In this document: in pieces, positions 12,134 to 24,317 of the stretch
Layout: every line of letters starts with the position of its first letter
Position numbering within the stretch: the stretch's first letter is position 1
Assembly (NCBI GenBank): GCA_029783825.1
Contig: JAREIK010005785.1
Location: 1-64,000, forward strand
Length of the DNA stretch: 64,000 nt
Source of the DNA: Sapria himalayana
Lineage: Eukaryota; Streptophyta; Magnoliopsida; Malpighiales; Rafflesiaceae
Direction of reading: 5' to 3'
The notes under the pieces: model-generated
Seen by the model: the letters and a program-made list of their open reading frames with translations, nothing else
Database searches by the model: none
Told to the model about the DNA's origin: nothing
Made by a program: the position numbers and the translations under genes

Positions 12134-14254
12134 ATGACAAATACACCTGACACGTATTTAAATTTGGAAAATGAAAATGTTAGTATTACACAGACGTCTA
12201 CGGCTGCTAAAACATTGGTTTCTCCAGTCGTCTCAACCCAAAGTTCTAAAAAACAAAAAACTAGGCCTTCTGTAGTTTGGACTCATTTTAAAACCATAAC
12301 ACAAATAAATGTTTGAGGTGAGGAACTTGAAATGGCACAGTGCAAATATTGTATGAGACTTTTAACATGCAAGAGTTCATGTGGGACTAGGCACCTTAAG
12401 AGGCACCCCGAATTATGTACCAAAAAACATGGACCCTTAGATCCTAGGCAAACCCAACTTGGCACTACATTTTTAGAGACTGGATCGAGTTCAGTCTCAA
12501 AGTTTACTCTCATTGTATGCTCCAGCGAGTTGGGTAGGGACGGCATGGCCAGACTCATCACATTGATGGGTCTTCCAATCAGATTTTTGGAAGATCCGAG
12601 GGTAGTGTGCATCATGCAGACTTATTTTCAGCATTCCTATCGTAGGATTCCTAGGTCCACATCTAGGAGTGACATACTAAAGATATATAAGTTAGAAAAA
12701 CAAAAAATAATTAAAGAATTTATGGCATATAGTGGAGTGGTGTCCGTGACGTCCGATATATGGACATGTCACGATGATTCTTCTTATGCATGTCTTATGA
12801 GTCACTATGTAAATTCTAACTGGACTATCAATAAAAAAAATTTTATCATTCACTAAGATTCTTTATCCTCATGATGGCCCGGCCATTTTTGAGAGTATGA
12901 TGAAAATATTTAGGGAATATAAAATTCAAAATAAAATTTTTAGTGTCACTTTCGATAATGCTTCTAATAATGGAGTACGATCAATATGTTTGTTAGGAAT
13001 ATTAGAGACGCACCATTAGGAGAGATCTTTCATGTTAGATGCATGTGTCATGTGATTAACCTGATAGTTCAAGCGGGTATGAAGGTCTGTTCCCCCGCAT
13101 TGAAAAATATACGCAATGCACTCAAGTATATTCGCACTCCTTGCAGACAACAAGAGTTTGGTAATCTCTGTTTGTCTACGAATCTTAAGAAGAAGAAATT
13201 CCAATCGGATGTGAGACATCGTTGGAATTACACGTACCTGATGTTTGAATCATGTATTGGATACGAATACGTGATATCCGACTACGTCAATAGTAAAAGT
13301 GACGAACTTATTATTGACGAGACTGACTAGGCTTCAGGAATTTCATTTATGAAATTCCTGTAGATTTTTTATGACACGACGAACATGTGTTCGTCGGATT
13401 ATACACCCACCACTTGCATTGCACTCCGGTGCATATGCAACATTAGTAGCATGTTTAGGAAGTATCGAGCTGACCCGACGGTTAGCCATATGGTTGCAGA
13501 GATGGATACCAAGTACTTGAAGTACTGGTCCACCATTCCATCTCTTTATTGCCTCGCTGCATGCATGGACCCTAGGGCTAAGGTGGAAGGGGTAGAAAAC
13601 ACACTGACTTTCATTTCCTCGTGCATGAACCTGGAAGAGCCACCTGAAGGGTTCATTTACGAGAAGTTGACAGACCCGTTCACATACTACGATACTAGGT
13701 ATGGTGGTAGTGGTGGTGAGACTGTGATTACGGACATTGATACCTTGTTCGGAGATGATGATTATTCCATTAACCTAGTGAGGGGGAAACGTAGGGGTGG
13801 ACCATCACACAGGAGTGAGCTGTCTCGGTACTTAGATACCGATTACTGCTCAATCCTATCACATTCTGATAATAAGAATCTTGATTTATTACAGTGGTGG
13901 AAATCATATGAGTCCACCTATCCCGTGCTATCTAGGATGGCACGGGATCTACTGACTCCTCCGGTGTCGAGCGTAGCATCAGAGTCTGCCTTTTCTGTTG
14001 TAGTGAATGTGATTTCGGATAGGAGATCGAGATTACGTCCAGATATGGTTGAGGCCTTGGCATGTTTGAAGGATTGGGAGGAATCGAGGTTTAGCATCCA
14101 TGATCATGCTGAACCTGGGATTGCGACAGACACTACAGTCGCATCCACATCCACTACGATGGCGGAGGAGCTGATTGCCGATAATGATGATCCATATGAT
14201 ACTGATCTTGATGTTGTGGCTGATGATTCTCATGATATGCTGCTTGACGATTGA
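12134..14254 (+). pseudogene. hAT transposase, BED finger to hATC domain, broken
   Basis: Would encode the Ac/Tam3-type cut-and-paste transposase acting on this element's ends. From ATG 12134 a Ser/Thr-rich N-terminus leads into a BED zinc finger (VWTHF, then CKYC at about 12347 and HLKRHPELC), interrupted by an in-frame TGA at 12314-12316. Sequence typical of the family follows (VTSDIWTC near 12755). Frameshifts occur at the A8 run near 12833 and again near 12970, where FDNAS continues in the next frame. A TAG lies at 13328 and another stop near 13363. The last block (13385-14254) keeps an intact C-terminal hATC dimerisation region: LDLLQWWKS, YPVLSRMARD, SESAFS, SDRRSRLRPD. The family's usual length is 650-750 residues, and the sum of the pieces fits. 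It cannot make active transposase without repair, but decay is slight. Confidence 0.95.
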
Positions 14255-14705
14255 TGCTGATCTGCTGTTTTTTTTCGATATTTTTTTATTCATTGTATTT
14301 ATACGCTTTGTTTGTACGTTGTGTTGAAACTTATACTTGTTTTGTTCGGACAATCAGTTTCAAATGCATGATTGGTAATCTTTCATTTGTGTAGTTTAAT
14401 TTTTTTTTTAATTTTAATTTTTACTAACATAATGTATTGATTTATTTTTTTTATGATTTAAATTTTATTTTAAAAATTAATAACTTTAATTTATAATTAA
14501 TAAATTATAAATATAAATAAAGCTATACTAAGTTGAATTTGATAAAAAAATAATTTTCTAAATTTGTTTTTTTTAATTTTAATTTTTAACATTTTTAAAA
14601 AAAAATTATATTTAATAATTAATACTCTACACAGTGTAGACTACACTTAGACTTAACCTTAAGAAATAAAATTTACAATTATATAAATTTAAAAAAAAAC
14701 AATAT
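14255..14705. other. hAT 3' untranslated region
   Basis: AT-rich stretch after the transposase stop with no open frame of note. It leads into the GC-rich 3' subterminal repeats. Confidence 0.75.
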
Positions 14706-14719
14706 TTTGGTTTTAGATT

Positions 14720-14987
14720 TTTGCCTGTCCGTGCGGCCTCCCGTCCCGGTCCCGCATGCCCGGCCCTGCCTCTCTCTCACTCTCAGCCTATGCCCTGGCC
14801 CCTGGCCTGTATGGCCAGGCCGTGCCCGAGCGGGCCCGGCAGGGCACGGCACGGCCCGCCGTGCCTACGGGCCGTGCCGGGCCCGCCGTTCCTACGGGCC
14901 GGTCGGGCCCGCTTTATTTAAACCGTGACCTGCCCGGCACGACACGGTAGCACGATCGTGCTGGTTAAAAAACGGGCCGGACCGTGT
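14720..14987 (+). repeat. GC-rich subterminal repeats of the hAT element, 3' side
   Basis: GGCACGGC, GGGCCGTGCC and GGGCCCG motifs mirroring those at the 5' end. All three + frames are open for over 60 codons here because of repeat composition, not coding. Confidence 0.85.
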
Positions 14988-15012
14988 AGGGCCGGCCCGT
15001 TTGACACCTCTA
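14988..15012 (-). repeat. hAT 3' terminal inverted repeat
   Basis: Inverse complement begins TAGAGGTGTCAAACGGGCC. Confidence 0.95.
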
Positions 15013-15020
15013 ATTACATC
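15013..15020 (+). repeat. hAT target-site duplication, right
   Basis: ATTACATC, identical to 11362-11369. Confidence 0.97.
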
Positions 15021-17250
15021 TAGTATTGCTTAGAAAAATTATTTTGAACTTCCTCAACAACATTATTATCAACACTAAAATCAAGAATCAAAGCCACAAT
15101 ATTATAAACTAATGAAAGACACACTCTAAACACAAAACAAAAGCAAACACAAGTGAAAGAAAAAATTATTTAATTTCTAGATGCACTGGATGACCAGATC
15201 TAGCAGCTCAAGCATCTACTACAACTTTATCTTCCAATTTCAAGAACTTTACCAATACCTTTTCATTCTTTTCAGGGGATACTACTGCATATATGAAATA
15301 GTTATGAAAAACTAAACAAGAGAGAAAACTAATAAAAGAATTACCAACCCAAAAAACTAATTAAATAATATAGTGTAGCTATAAGAAGTATTTAAAAACA
15401 AATACAAAATGTGAACCAGCATTCAATGAGAAATTGAATCATGTAGTTTTTCCCAGAGATGGGTTCCCAGGTCTGATTCCAACACTATGTTCTTCCCTTC
15501 AGTATTAAGGATAAAGACACTTGTTAGAGCCACCAAGCATCAAACTTCGATCCCATTAGCTAAATCTATTTATTATTCCAAGACACCACACTTGTGTGTC
15601 CCATGTTTCCCTAACATAGATGAATATATCTTCACCATATCCAACAACTCAAACCTAGAAAAATGAGATGATGTTATCAATTGAATAGATACATAAAATG
15701 ATACACATACTAATAATCAACTTGTTTTTTTAACAAGAATACAAATAAGTAAAATCAAATAAGAATTAGCCGAGCAAATAATTGGAGCAAAATGATAGAA
15801 AAAGAAGGGAGCTTTGCCTATCCTTCATGAACCCTTGTTGTTATAGTTGAGCAACCAGCACCATCATTAAAATGGCCACCTTAATAAACAAACAGACATC
15901 AGCAACAAGCACCACAACTAGGAGGTGGGCTACACCAATTTGTGTTGGCTCGCAATAAATAAAGTTTTCTAGCATTCTTATGGTCTCATCATGGTCTCAT
16001 CATGCTCTCCTTCTTGGTGTAGGCTCAAACTACATCAATTTAAGGCTCAAACTGCATAATTAATGCTCAAATAGCATCAACACAACCACAGAAACTATCA
16101 TTTTACAATAGAAACATTTCAAAATATAAAAACAAAATCAAAATCAAAATTAAAATTAAAATTAAAATCAAAACAAAATCAAAATCAAAAACTTTTTGTT
16201 CATGGCCCCAATTGTAGCCATCCATTACAAGCTGGTGACCTCAAGAAATAAGCTATAGATTGTTCGTTTGCTTAAACTAGTCAGAGATGTGCTGCAGAAG
16301 TAGGATGACAAGAGATGAGGTGAAGGAAAAGCACAAGCAGGTCTAATTTCTGACTCAACCAAGGAAGTCAAGAAAAAATAATCTAATAGAATGGTAAAAA
16401 ACTTCGAGACGTTAGCATTGCCATACTTACGTTGGTATTTATCATAAAATTAATAAAATTTAGTGATCTGCCGACTTTTGTGATTGCCCCTCAGGATTGT
16501 GATCCACTATGGTTAGCGCACTTTGAAAGCCACTAGGAGTGAGACTGTATCGACTAAATAATATCCATGATCAACATATTCCTACATACAACTGATCAAT
16601 GTCTGAGACAACACACTTTTTTAATGAAAGAAAAGAATAATTGGTTAGGTTAGTTATCCAATAAAGAACAAAACTAGAATCAAGAACAACGATGCCACTA
16701 AAAAAATATTCTCCTATTTTGCTACACATAGGCAGAAATCATGTGCATGCAAGTTGCTAACTATTCCTTCTTAATGAAGTGAGGAGATAAGAGCTTTGAG
16801 ACTACAAATACAATGAAAGACTTGCATTAATTTAGCTCTTTCAACTTATCATCTAATATTATTCTCTGCCTATCTCATGGATTATTTTAAAAAACAATAA
16901 CATTTAACGATTAATTAAAATTAAAGAATAGCACCATGGATTCTCATTGGGTGGAGGTGAAGACGATGGATGTTAGCATACATGTAGATTATTTTTTATA
17001 TATAGTCTCACATCTTCTTTATAACATTAGAATGAGATAATGCATCTTCACTTGTACCAAAATAATTTTTAGAGCATATGTAAGATGAACATGAAGCCAA
17101 AAATTCAAAAGTTTTTTTCTTCTCTTGTTTCTCTCTCAGCTTTGATTCATCATTTGAAGCTGTGAAGCAAAATTATTTATTTAGACAGTATAAAAATTGA
17201 CTTCACCATGACATATTTAACCCTAAAAAAATTTTGCCTATCTCATCTTC
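15021..17250. other. Element A interior, no gene recognised
   Basis: AT-rich sequence with scattered stops in all frames. A simple AAAATC/AAAATT run lies at about 16120-16195. I see no conserved domain on either strand. It may be 3' sequence of the TNPA-like gene or older nested debris. Confidence 0.6.
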
Positions 17251-17515
17251 TTCCTCCCATTTTTTTGATTCCATATTCTTTAAAATAAACAAAACCCAAA
17301 AATAGTTCAAAAAATTATTATTATACAAAAGTTTCATGGTTAAAATAAAAACATAACATAGTTTCATAATCATTTAAAACAAAACCATCCTCATTATTAG
17401 CTGGTGCATTTGTGCTAGCCTCTCCAGCGTGGTTTTGCTACTGGAACTCGGAATGCTATCTATTGTGTCAAGGCCGCTAACTATGACTCAATATAGGATA
17501 TCTACTGTTGCTTAA
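17250..17515 (+). repeat. Second copy of the left-arm segment
   Basis: Matches 11100-11361 (CATAACATAG, TAATCATTTAAAACAAAAC, GCCGCTAACTATGAC, ATATAGGATATCTA). See the first copy. Confidence 0.7.
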
Positions 17516-19330
17516 AATATTACTTTCTTTCATCTCATCATTCACTTCTTTCATTTCTTGCATTTCTTCATTCTAATGAGTAAAATGCTGATCTTTCTCT
17601 TCTTTCATTTCCTATATTTTTTTCTTAAATTAAGTAATCTGCTCATCATTCTCTTTCATTTCTATCTCCATAACTTCAAAACATTCATTTGTTTTAATAC
17701 TTGTTATTAACTACCTCATCCACCATTGCTATGATAGAGGAATAAGAAGCATGACTGCTACAGCAAAATGCCACTCCCTTCGAGCCGATATCATACACTT
17801 GCTACATCTTCTAACTTCTTATAGTCTCCAAATAAATAGGATCATAGTCAATTGGTTGAAGATTTTATAGAACCTTCAATTCGTGGAGAAGCAGCTATAA
17901 CTCATTCTTTCACAAGTCCTGTGATTAAATAGAAAAATACTATCCTAGATATACATAAAATAAATCTAATATTTTTCATTCCACATAACCTTTAAAATTT
18001 ATTGTAGTATTCTAAAAGTTTATTAATATTACAGATTCTTACACTAATCATCTGAGTCTTATTGTCAACAAACTGCCCATCTACTTTCTCACATGCATCT
18101 TCTTAAAAATTCTCATAAAATTGGGAATTCGACTCAATTCTCTACCTAAAGTATGTATATTTATTAAGAAAAATATTAACAAATGTTAGAAAATTTTAGC
18201 TAAAATAATTAAACCATGCACAGATTTTTATTTGTTTTGGACTATTAGGGCCAACTACTAATATATAAATGTTTTAAACTTATAAATTGTACCAAATCTT
18301 GAGCGTGCTCAATGCTCGAACTTTGACACTCTTGTGTGGTGAGACATTCCTATACTGGACCACCTACCTCAGTCCATTGGTTTTTGCAGGCTATTTTTGA
18401 TTTTTTTCTTCATATTTGGCTCCTCCCAATAATTAAGCCACTCGGGCCACTCATCCTCGCGTATAAAATTAGGCCTATTTTTAGAATCATTAATTTATGA
18501 ACAAAATCTCAGTACTGTTCAGCAGCTTTGCTCTCCCCCAATAATTTATCTATCCAACAAATTTGTGGTCCAATGTGTACTGATTCTATATATAGAAAAT
18601 TCATAAAATAACTATATTAATAACAAGGACATAATTATTAATGCTTGAATAATAACCAACATAATAATTAACTAATTAGATAATTACTTTTAAATGCTTT
18701 TTTGTTTATTTTTTTTACCTAAAGATATTAAAGTTAGACTCGCTTGTTGATTCAAAACTTTCTTCCATGAGAATGCTTTAGAATCAACCATTTTCTTGAA
18801 AGACATTGTAATTATAGCCAAACACTTATGAGATTAAATGAAACTATAAAATAAAAAAAAATAACATTGAAAATAAGCAAATCATAACTTTATTTAAAAA
18901 TAAAACCATAATAAGAACATCATAATTTTTAATTCAAGTAAGATTTATATATTTCTTATACATCTCATCCACATTCTTTATTACTAACATAGCACTACAT
19001 GTAGAGGAAGGCACAACATTTGATTATGTCATGGTACTATAACTGGAGAAACTATTGGTGTAAAATGTGGTTGTAGAAAATTGTGATGGATCAAAAGTGT
19101 GTGCAAGAGGGATAATGGGTGGTGGCCTTATATCTGAATAAATGGATGGTAAATGTGTCAATGATAGTGATGGTGAAGTTGATGCTAAGTTTGGATATGG
19201 TGGGTATGAGATGGTACTGACTAGTATAAACAGGATGTAAATTACTAGATGAATTTCATCTATTTCTGCATTCGACGTCCATGTTCACCTCCACCACATC
19301 CACGTCCTTTAGGCACCAACTACTGTACAA
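17515..19330 (-). pseudogene. TNPA-like / Ptta En-Spm transposase (Transposase_24 type), broken
   Basis: Second gene expected in a CACTA element; such proteins bind subterminal repeats and help assemble the transposition complex. On the - strand, a start-like exon near 19320 encodes a Gly/Arg-rich peptide (PKGRGCGGGEHGRRM) followed by a Pro/Ser-rich stretch. Around 18460 PEWLNYWEEPNMKKK resembles the W-x-F segment of Ptta proteins, near 18050 DGQFVDNKTQMISV matches the conserved GxFVD motif, and the C-terminus near 17540 is an acidic coiled coil (NEEMQEMKEVNDEMKE). Several stops and frame changes separate the pieces. The coiled-coil end recurs at about 52230-52340 in element C, in the matching orientation, which supports the assignment. 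Exon boundaries are not resolved. Confidence 0.68.
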
Positions 19331-19649
19331 AAAATAAAAACATTAGAATAAATAATAAAGATATAATGAACATCAGTAATGGATTTTCAAAAACTTTAAA
19401 AAATGGTTGGAAACTATAATATTCTAATACAATTATAACAATTTAATTATCGGCACTACTATCATATTCTAATGGATCTTCTGACATTTCATTTGATTCT
19501 TATGGAAGTTCCATCTTCAGATAGAAATAAAAATCTTCAATTTCTATTAGGCCACCATTTGAGTCACATAAGTTTTATGGATCTTCATCATACATGCACA
19601 AGCTCAATATTATTTATGTCATCTTTTTGAAATACTAGTTCAACAACTA

Positions 19650-22600
19650 AGTTTGCACTTCTTTATTGAGATGTTGGTACTTCAAAATTTGATCGAGCTC
19701 TAATTTTACAATGGGCCAACCAGTCACTCTTATCATGAGATAAACTCGGATATGTATAATAATATCACTTGAGTGGCATGAACTACCATAATACCTGGCT
19801 CATATTGATTAAATTTGCATTCTTGGTTAAGATCCACAAGCTGATAATCCAAATGAATCTTTGTACCCAAATTTCATGTAGGATCAACCACTCGCATCTT
19901 AAAAAATACAATTTCTATTATTTTTTGAGTCCAGGATACTCCACTCAATAATTCCTGTGAGTTGACCATTAGTAATCAATCTCATCTGCACTATAACTTG
20001 AGCCTTTAATGAATACCCACTATTCACGTTTGTTTAGAACAACCATGTCCTATTGTGTGCAATTTATATTATTTGATAAAATACTTAGAATAGGTTGTCA
20101 CATATCAAATGAGCCATTACTAGATTCTGTATGAATTATGTTTGGAACTCCATTTGAAGGACTCATTTGTCTATTGCATAATTCAAACATTATGTTAAAC
20201 TACTAAAGGATAACTAATAAATCAAAAAATGAAAAAATTAAAGCTTAAGAATTCTCACATAGTTCTTGAACCAATTCACAATTTTATTTCTAGCATAGAA
20301 TCAACCTCATGGCTGGAAATGGTTGGTGCCTATGTTTTAACTGCTCAACATAAACACTACATAAATAAAAAAAGTGGGAGAATAATGGATATCAAATTTT
20401 AATTATTCTTATTTGGGACAAAATTAAATAATAATTTAACCTTCGACCATTTTGGCTATGCATACTCAATAATGGTGCAACCTCTTCACAATTAAGTAAA
20501 ACATAGCTCTAGGTTGCGTTGTACTCTTCATATATAATACATCCTTTCTTTTCTTTTCTAGATGCTTTCCAGGGTGCTTAAAAATAGATAGCTTGTCTAC
20601 AGATTCATATTCTACCAACACACAACCTTCATCATTACAATGCACATTTCTATTCTTGTATTGACATGATTCTCAAAATAATAAGAACTAAAAGATGATG
20701 CTTCTTCTACTAAATATGCATTGCAAATTGAACCTTCAACTTTTGCCTTGTTTCTAATATTCAATTTCAACTTACGAAGATACCTACAACCATTATGTTA
20801 GGTTTCAATATAATCAAATAACAATTTTAATTTAAGCTTGAAATAATAAAACATAGCTCCTTCTATATATTTACCTTTCAAAAGGATACATCTATTATAT
20901 TGCACTAGGTCGGCTATCCTTGCTTCATATGCCAAATGGACTAGTAAATGCTTCATTGAGTCATACAAGCTTAGTGGGAATATCCATTCAAGCTTACAAA
21001 GAATAAAAGGAATGTCATTCTCTAGTCTTACCATGTCATCTAATTTGATTGTGGTTGTAGTTAGATGTTTTAAGAACAAACTAAGTTATGTAAGGACCTT
21101 CCAAACACTTAGGGGAAGTATTTCATACAAAGCAATTTGTATTAAACTTTACATAAATACATGACAGTCATGACTTTTCATTCCAAATAACATAAGTTTC
21201 TTCTTATCCACACATCTACACATATTGACACATATCCATCAGAGAATTTCAAATTTTTAACTCATTCACACAATGTCTGTCTTGCCTTCTTATCAAGTGT
21301 GTAACAAGCTTTACGGTATTTTCTTATAGCCTCATTCTATTACAATTTGAGATGCCGATAGTAATCATTCAACTCTTATCTTGATTTTAAAGTATCTTTT
21401 GTTTTTCCATCTACATTAAGGATAGTGTTGAAAATATTGTCAAATATATTTTTTTGATATGCATTATATCTAAGTTATGATAAATTAAATTGGATTCCAA
21501 TAGGGCAAGTCCCAAAAAATATTATATTTTCTCCAGCCAAATATTTTGCATATTTGTCCATTAGTTCCAATAGCATCCATTTCAGTTACCTTCTTCAGAC
21601 CCAAACTTTGAATCTCTATCAAGATATCATCCCGTGGGATGAAAAACTGGTGCAACTGTCATCATTATTTGTTTTTTTTGTAATACAGTTCTATTTTTGT
21701 GGAATGGAAGATTTGTAGGTAGAAACTTATCATGGTTATCAAACCATTAATGTTTGCCACTGAATGTGAAGTTAAATGCATCACACTTTTTCATGAAATA
21801 CGGGCATACAAATTGTACTACAGTACTCCTACCAGAGAACAATGAATATGCATAAAAATCACTTATCATACACATAAGGGCCACCCGCATAATAAAATTT
21901 TCCTTCTTTGAGATGTCATATGTATTCATGCCAACATCCCACAAATGATTTAACTCTACTATAAGAGGCTATAAGAAAACATCTAACATGTCTTTTAGAT
22001 TTTTTGTTCCTGGAACCAATATTGACATAAACATATAATGCTCCTTCATACACAACCATGAAGGCAAATTATAAGGTGTCACTTTCATTGCCCATGTTGA
22101 ATCTATTGTCCAGATTGGCCAAATTGCTTAAAATCATCAGTGTAGAGACCCAATCTCACATTTTGACTTTCAAATGCAAAATCTTGATATATATGATTGA
22201 AATGCTTCTAAGAAAGTGAATTTGATGGATGACACATCACCCCTTCTTCAAACTCATGCCCAGAACGCCACATTATATCATGTGATGTAACATTTGATGC
22301 ATATAGTCTTTATAATCGAGGAATTAAAGAAAAGTAATATATCTTTTTAAAAGCAACTTTCATCTTTTGTCACATATCAACAACACAAGAGGTGTCTTGT
22401 TAAATTGAGGATGATCACAAAACTAACATTTAATTAAATCACTATCACCACCCCAATATAACATACATACATTTAAACAACAATTAATTTTTTCTACTGG
22501 TAGATCGATGCCTCGTAGTAACTTCTTAGTGATGTAAAAGTTGTTAGTGACCAAATTATTATCCAGAACAATCTCATTAATTAGTTCTATCACCTGATCA

Positions 22601-23075
22601 AATAACTTCTTAGACATATGATTTTCTGACTTCATGCGTGTAAGTCCAGCCACAAGTGACAATTATGAATGTGTTTTATAACTAGGCCACAACTCATTAT
22701 CTACAGCTTTAAGCATATCATAAAATTTTTGAGCTTCAAGATTAGGTGGTTCATTCATGTAATCCATATTGAAGTCATCACCAGCAGCTTCCATGACCAT
22801 TCTATGATATATATTTGATGTTTCTTCATTACATACATACGATTTAGTACCCTTAAATTTGTCAATGTTCAGAGCCTTTGTTCTTCCTCATGATAAATCT
22901 AATCAAAATAAGTTGGTACAAAACCATATTTAGCCACATGGTATCTAATAGTGTTTACATCATGAAAAGTCATATTCTGACACTTGTAGTTATTACATGG
23001 ACACTTAATTTTATCTCCATCCATCCATCTCAATTGACGACATGCAAACTTGTATATATAATGTAATATGATTAT
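19650..23075 (-). pseudogene. CACTA TNP2-like transposase, broken
   Basis: Catalytic transposase of En/Spm-type elements. Domains appear in the standard order on the - strand. The N-terminal transposase-associated domain comes first (about 23060-22899: RWMDGDKIKCPCNNYKC, YHVAKYGFVPTY). A linker follows (DFNMDYMNEPPNLEAQKFY, then LWPSYKTHS) at about 22790-22665. The TNP2 start is at 22662-22423 (KSENHMSKKLFDQVIE, INCCLNVCMLYW), and MCHPSNS near 22240 and VRLGLYTDDFKQFGQSGQ near 22150 come next. The core is at 21944-21747 (TYDISKKENF, YSLFSGRSTVVQFVCPY). A DUF4218-like part lies at 21079-20880 (LENDIPFILCKLEWIFP) and a DUF4216-like part at about 19900-19680 (LDYQLVDLNQECKFNQYEP, SHDKSDWLAHCK). 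Stops and frameshifts lie between all blocks. It is unmistakable as a family but non-functional. Confidence 0.95.
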
Positions 23076-23089
23076 ATAAATATACAAGT

Positions 23090-24317
23090 GTTTAGATATA
23101 ATCTTGTGTTTAAAATTTTTTATAAATGTTACATATATATAAATTTATATATGTAACACTTTTATAAATATTATATAGTATATATATCACATTTATATAA
23201 ACATTATAAATTTTATATATTTTATATAAAAATTTATATGTTATATAAATGTTAACAAATATGTATAACATTTTATATGTTATATAAATGTTATATAAAA
23301 AATTATATAAATTGAAAGTTTTATGTAAATGTTGTATAAATATTTATAAATATTTATAAATATTTATAAATATTTATACATATGTATAAATATTTATATA
23401 TAACATTATATATTTATATAAACATATCAATGTTTATATATAATATAATACGTTTATATATATTAAAGTATAAACATTTATATATAATATCATGTGATTA
23501 TATAAATGTATAAAAGATTATATATAATGTTATCTGTTTAAAATATTTTTGGAGACAATCAAAATAAAATCCATAAACATTGAGTTTGTGTTTTCTTAAG
23601 TTACAGAAGCAAAAAACATTAAGCATAATTTTTTTTTCTTAAGTTACAGAAGCTGAAACCAATATGCATATATTTAGTATTTGAAATCCATAAATCCCTA
23701 AAGAATTAAATGTAAAAGAACAAAGTTTACACAAATCATTTGTTGTTTCATTAATGAGGGTGAGTCAAAATCATATAAATGATGCGAAAATAGAAGAAAG
23801 AAGAAGAAAAATTGGTGGAAAATTAAAAAAAAAAATTAAAACAACATATTCTGTATAAATCAAATTTCACCAGTGGTAATCAAATTGAGAGAGACAGAGA
23901 AATGTATATAATATTCTGAAAGAGAAGTGCAATGATAATCTTACGTAGTAACAAGAAGTAGAATTTGTTGGTTGCTTCCGTAATCCCGTTTCGCTTCTCC
24001 TCTCTTCCTCTTCGAAAGATAGAAAAAATGTTTTAAGTGCTCGAATGACTTAGTGTTTTTTTTATCATGGAAACTATAAATAAAAATATAGATGTAAATA
24101 TATAGAAAAAAAAGACAAATATATAAAAGTAAACTAAAATTATAAAAAATAAATAATTTAAATAAAAAAATGAAATTGATTTTTATTTAAACATAAATGA
24201 TATTATTTCAAAATAAATAAAATAATATTATATTATAATAAAGTATTTCACATACATATATATATATATATATTGGTTATAAATTTTTAAGAATTCAAAT
24301 AAATTATTATCAATACA
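23090..24317. other. Element A, 5' region of TNP2 gene, AT-rich repeats
   Basis: Degenerate TATATAAATGTTATA and TATAAATATT repeats fill 23090-23530. A 19-base motif TTTCTTAAGTTACAGAAGC occurs twice (about 23591 and 23637). A pyrimidine-rich stretch at about 23990-24025 (CGCTTCTCCTCTCTTCC) could be leader sequence for the - strand genes. No gene is seen. Confidence 0.6.

Larger units (their letters stand above)
11370..15012 (+). mobile_element. hAT (Ac/Tam3-type) DNA transposon, complete ends
   Basis: A 3643-bp element bounded by terminal inverted repeats beginning TAGAGGTGTCAAACG and flanked by perfect 8-bp direct repeats (ATTACATC), the hallmark of hAT transposition. Both ends carry about 250 bp of GC-rich GCCGTGCC/GGCCCG subterminal repeats, unlike the AT-rich surroundings. 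These are typical of a plant hAT group and probably bind the transposase. One broken transposase gene lies inside. The perfect target duplication means it arrived after element A and relatively recently compared with its host. Confidence 0.97.

Noticed and set aside
12283..12615. 110-codon - strand open frame
   Set aside because: Antisense to the hAT transposase BED-finger region.
14033..14353. 106-codon - strand open frame
   Set aside because: Antisense to the hATC end of the hAT transposase.
14707..14950. Three overlapping + strand open frames of 64-73 codons
   Set aside because: Same cause as above, on the 3' side of the hAT element.
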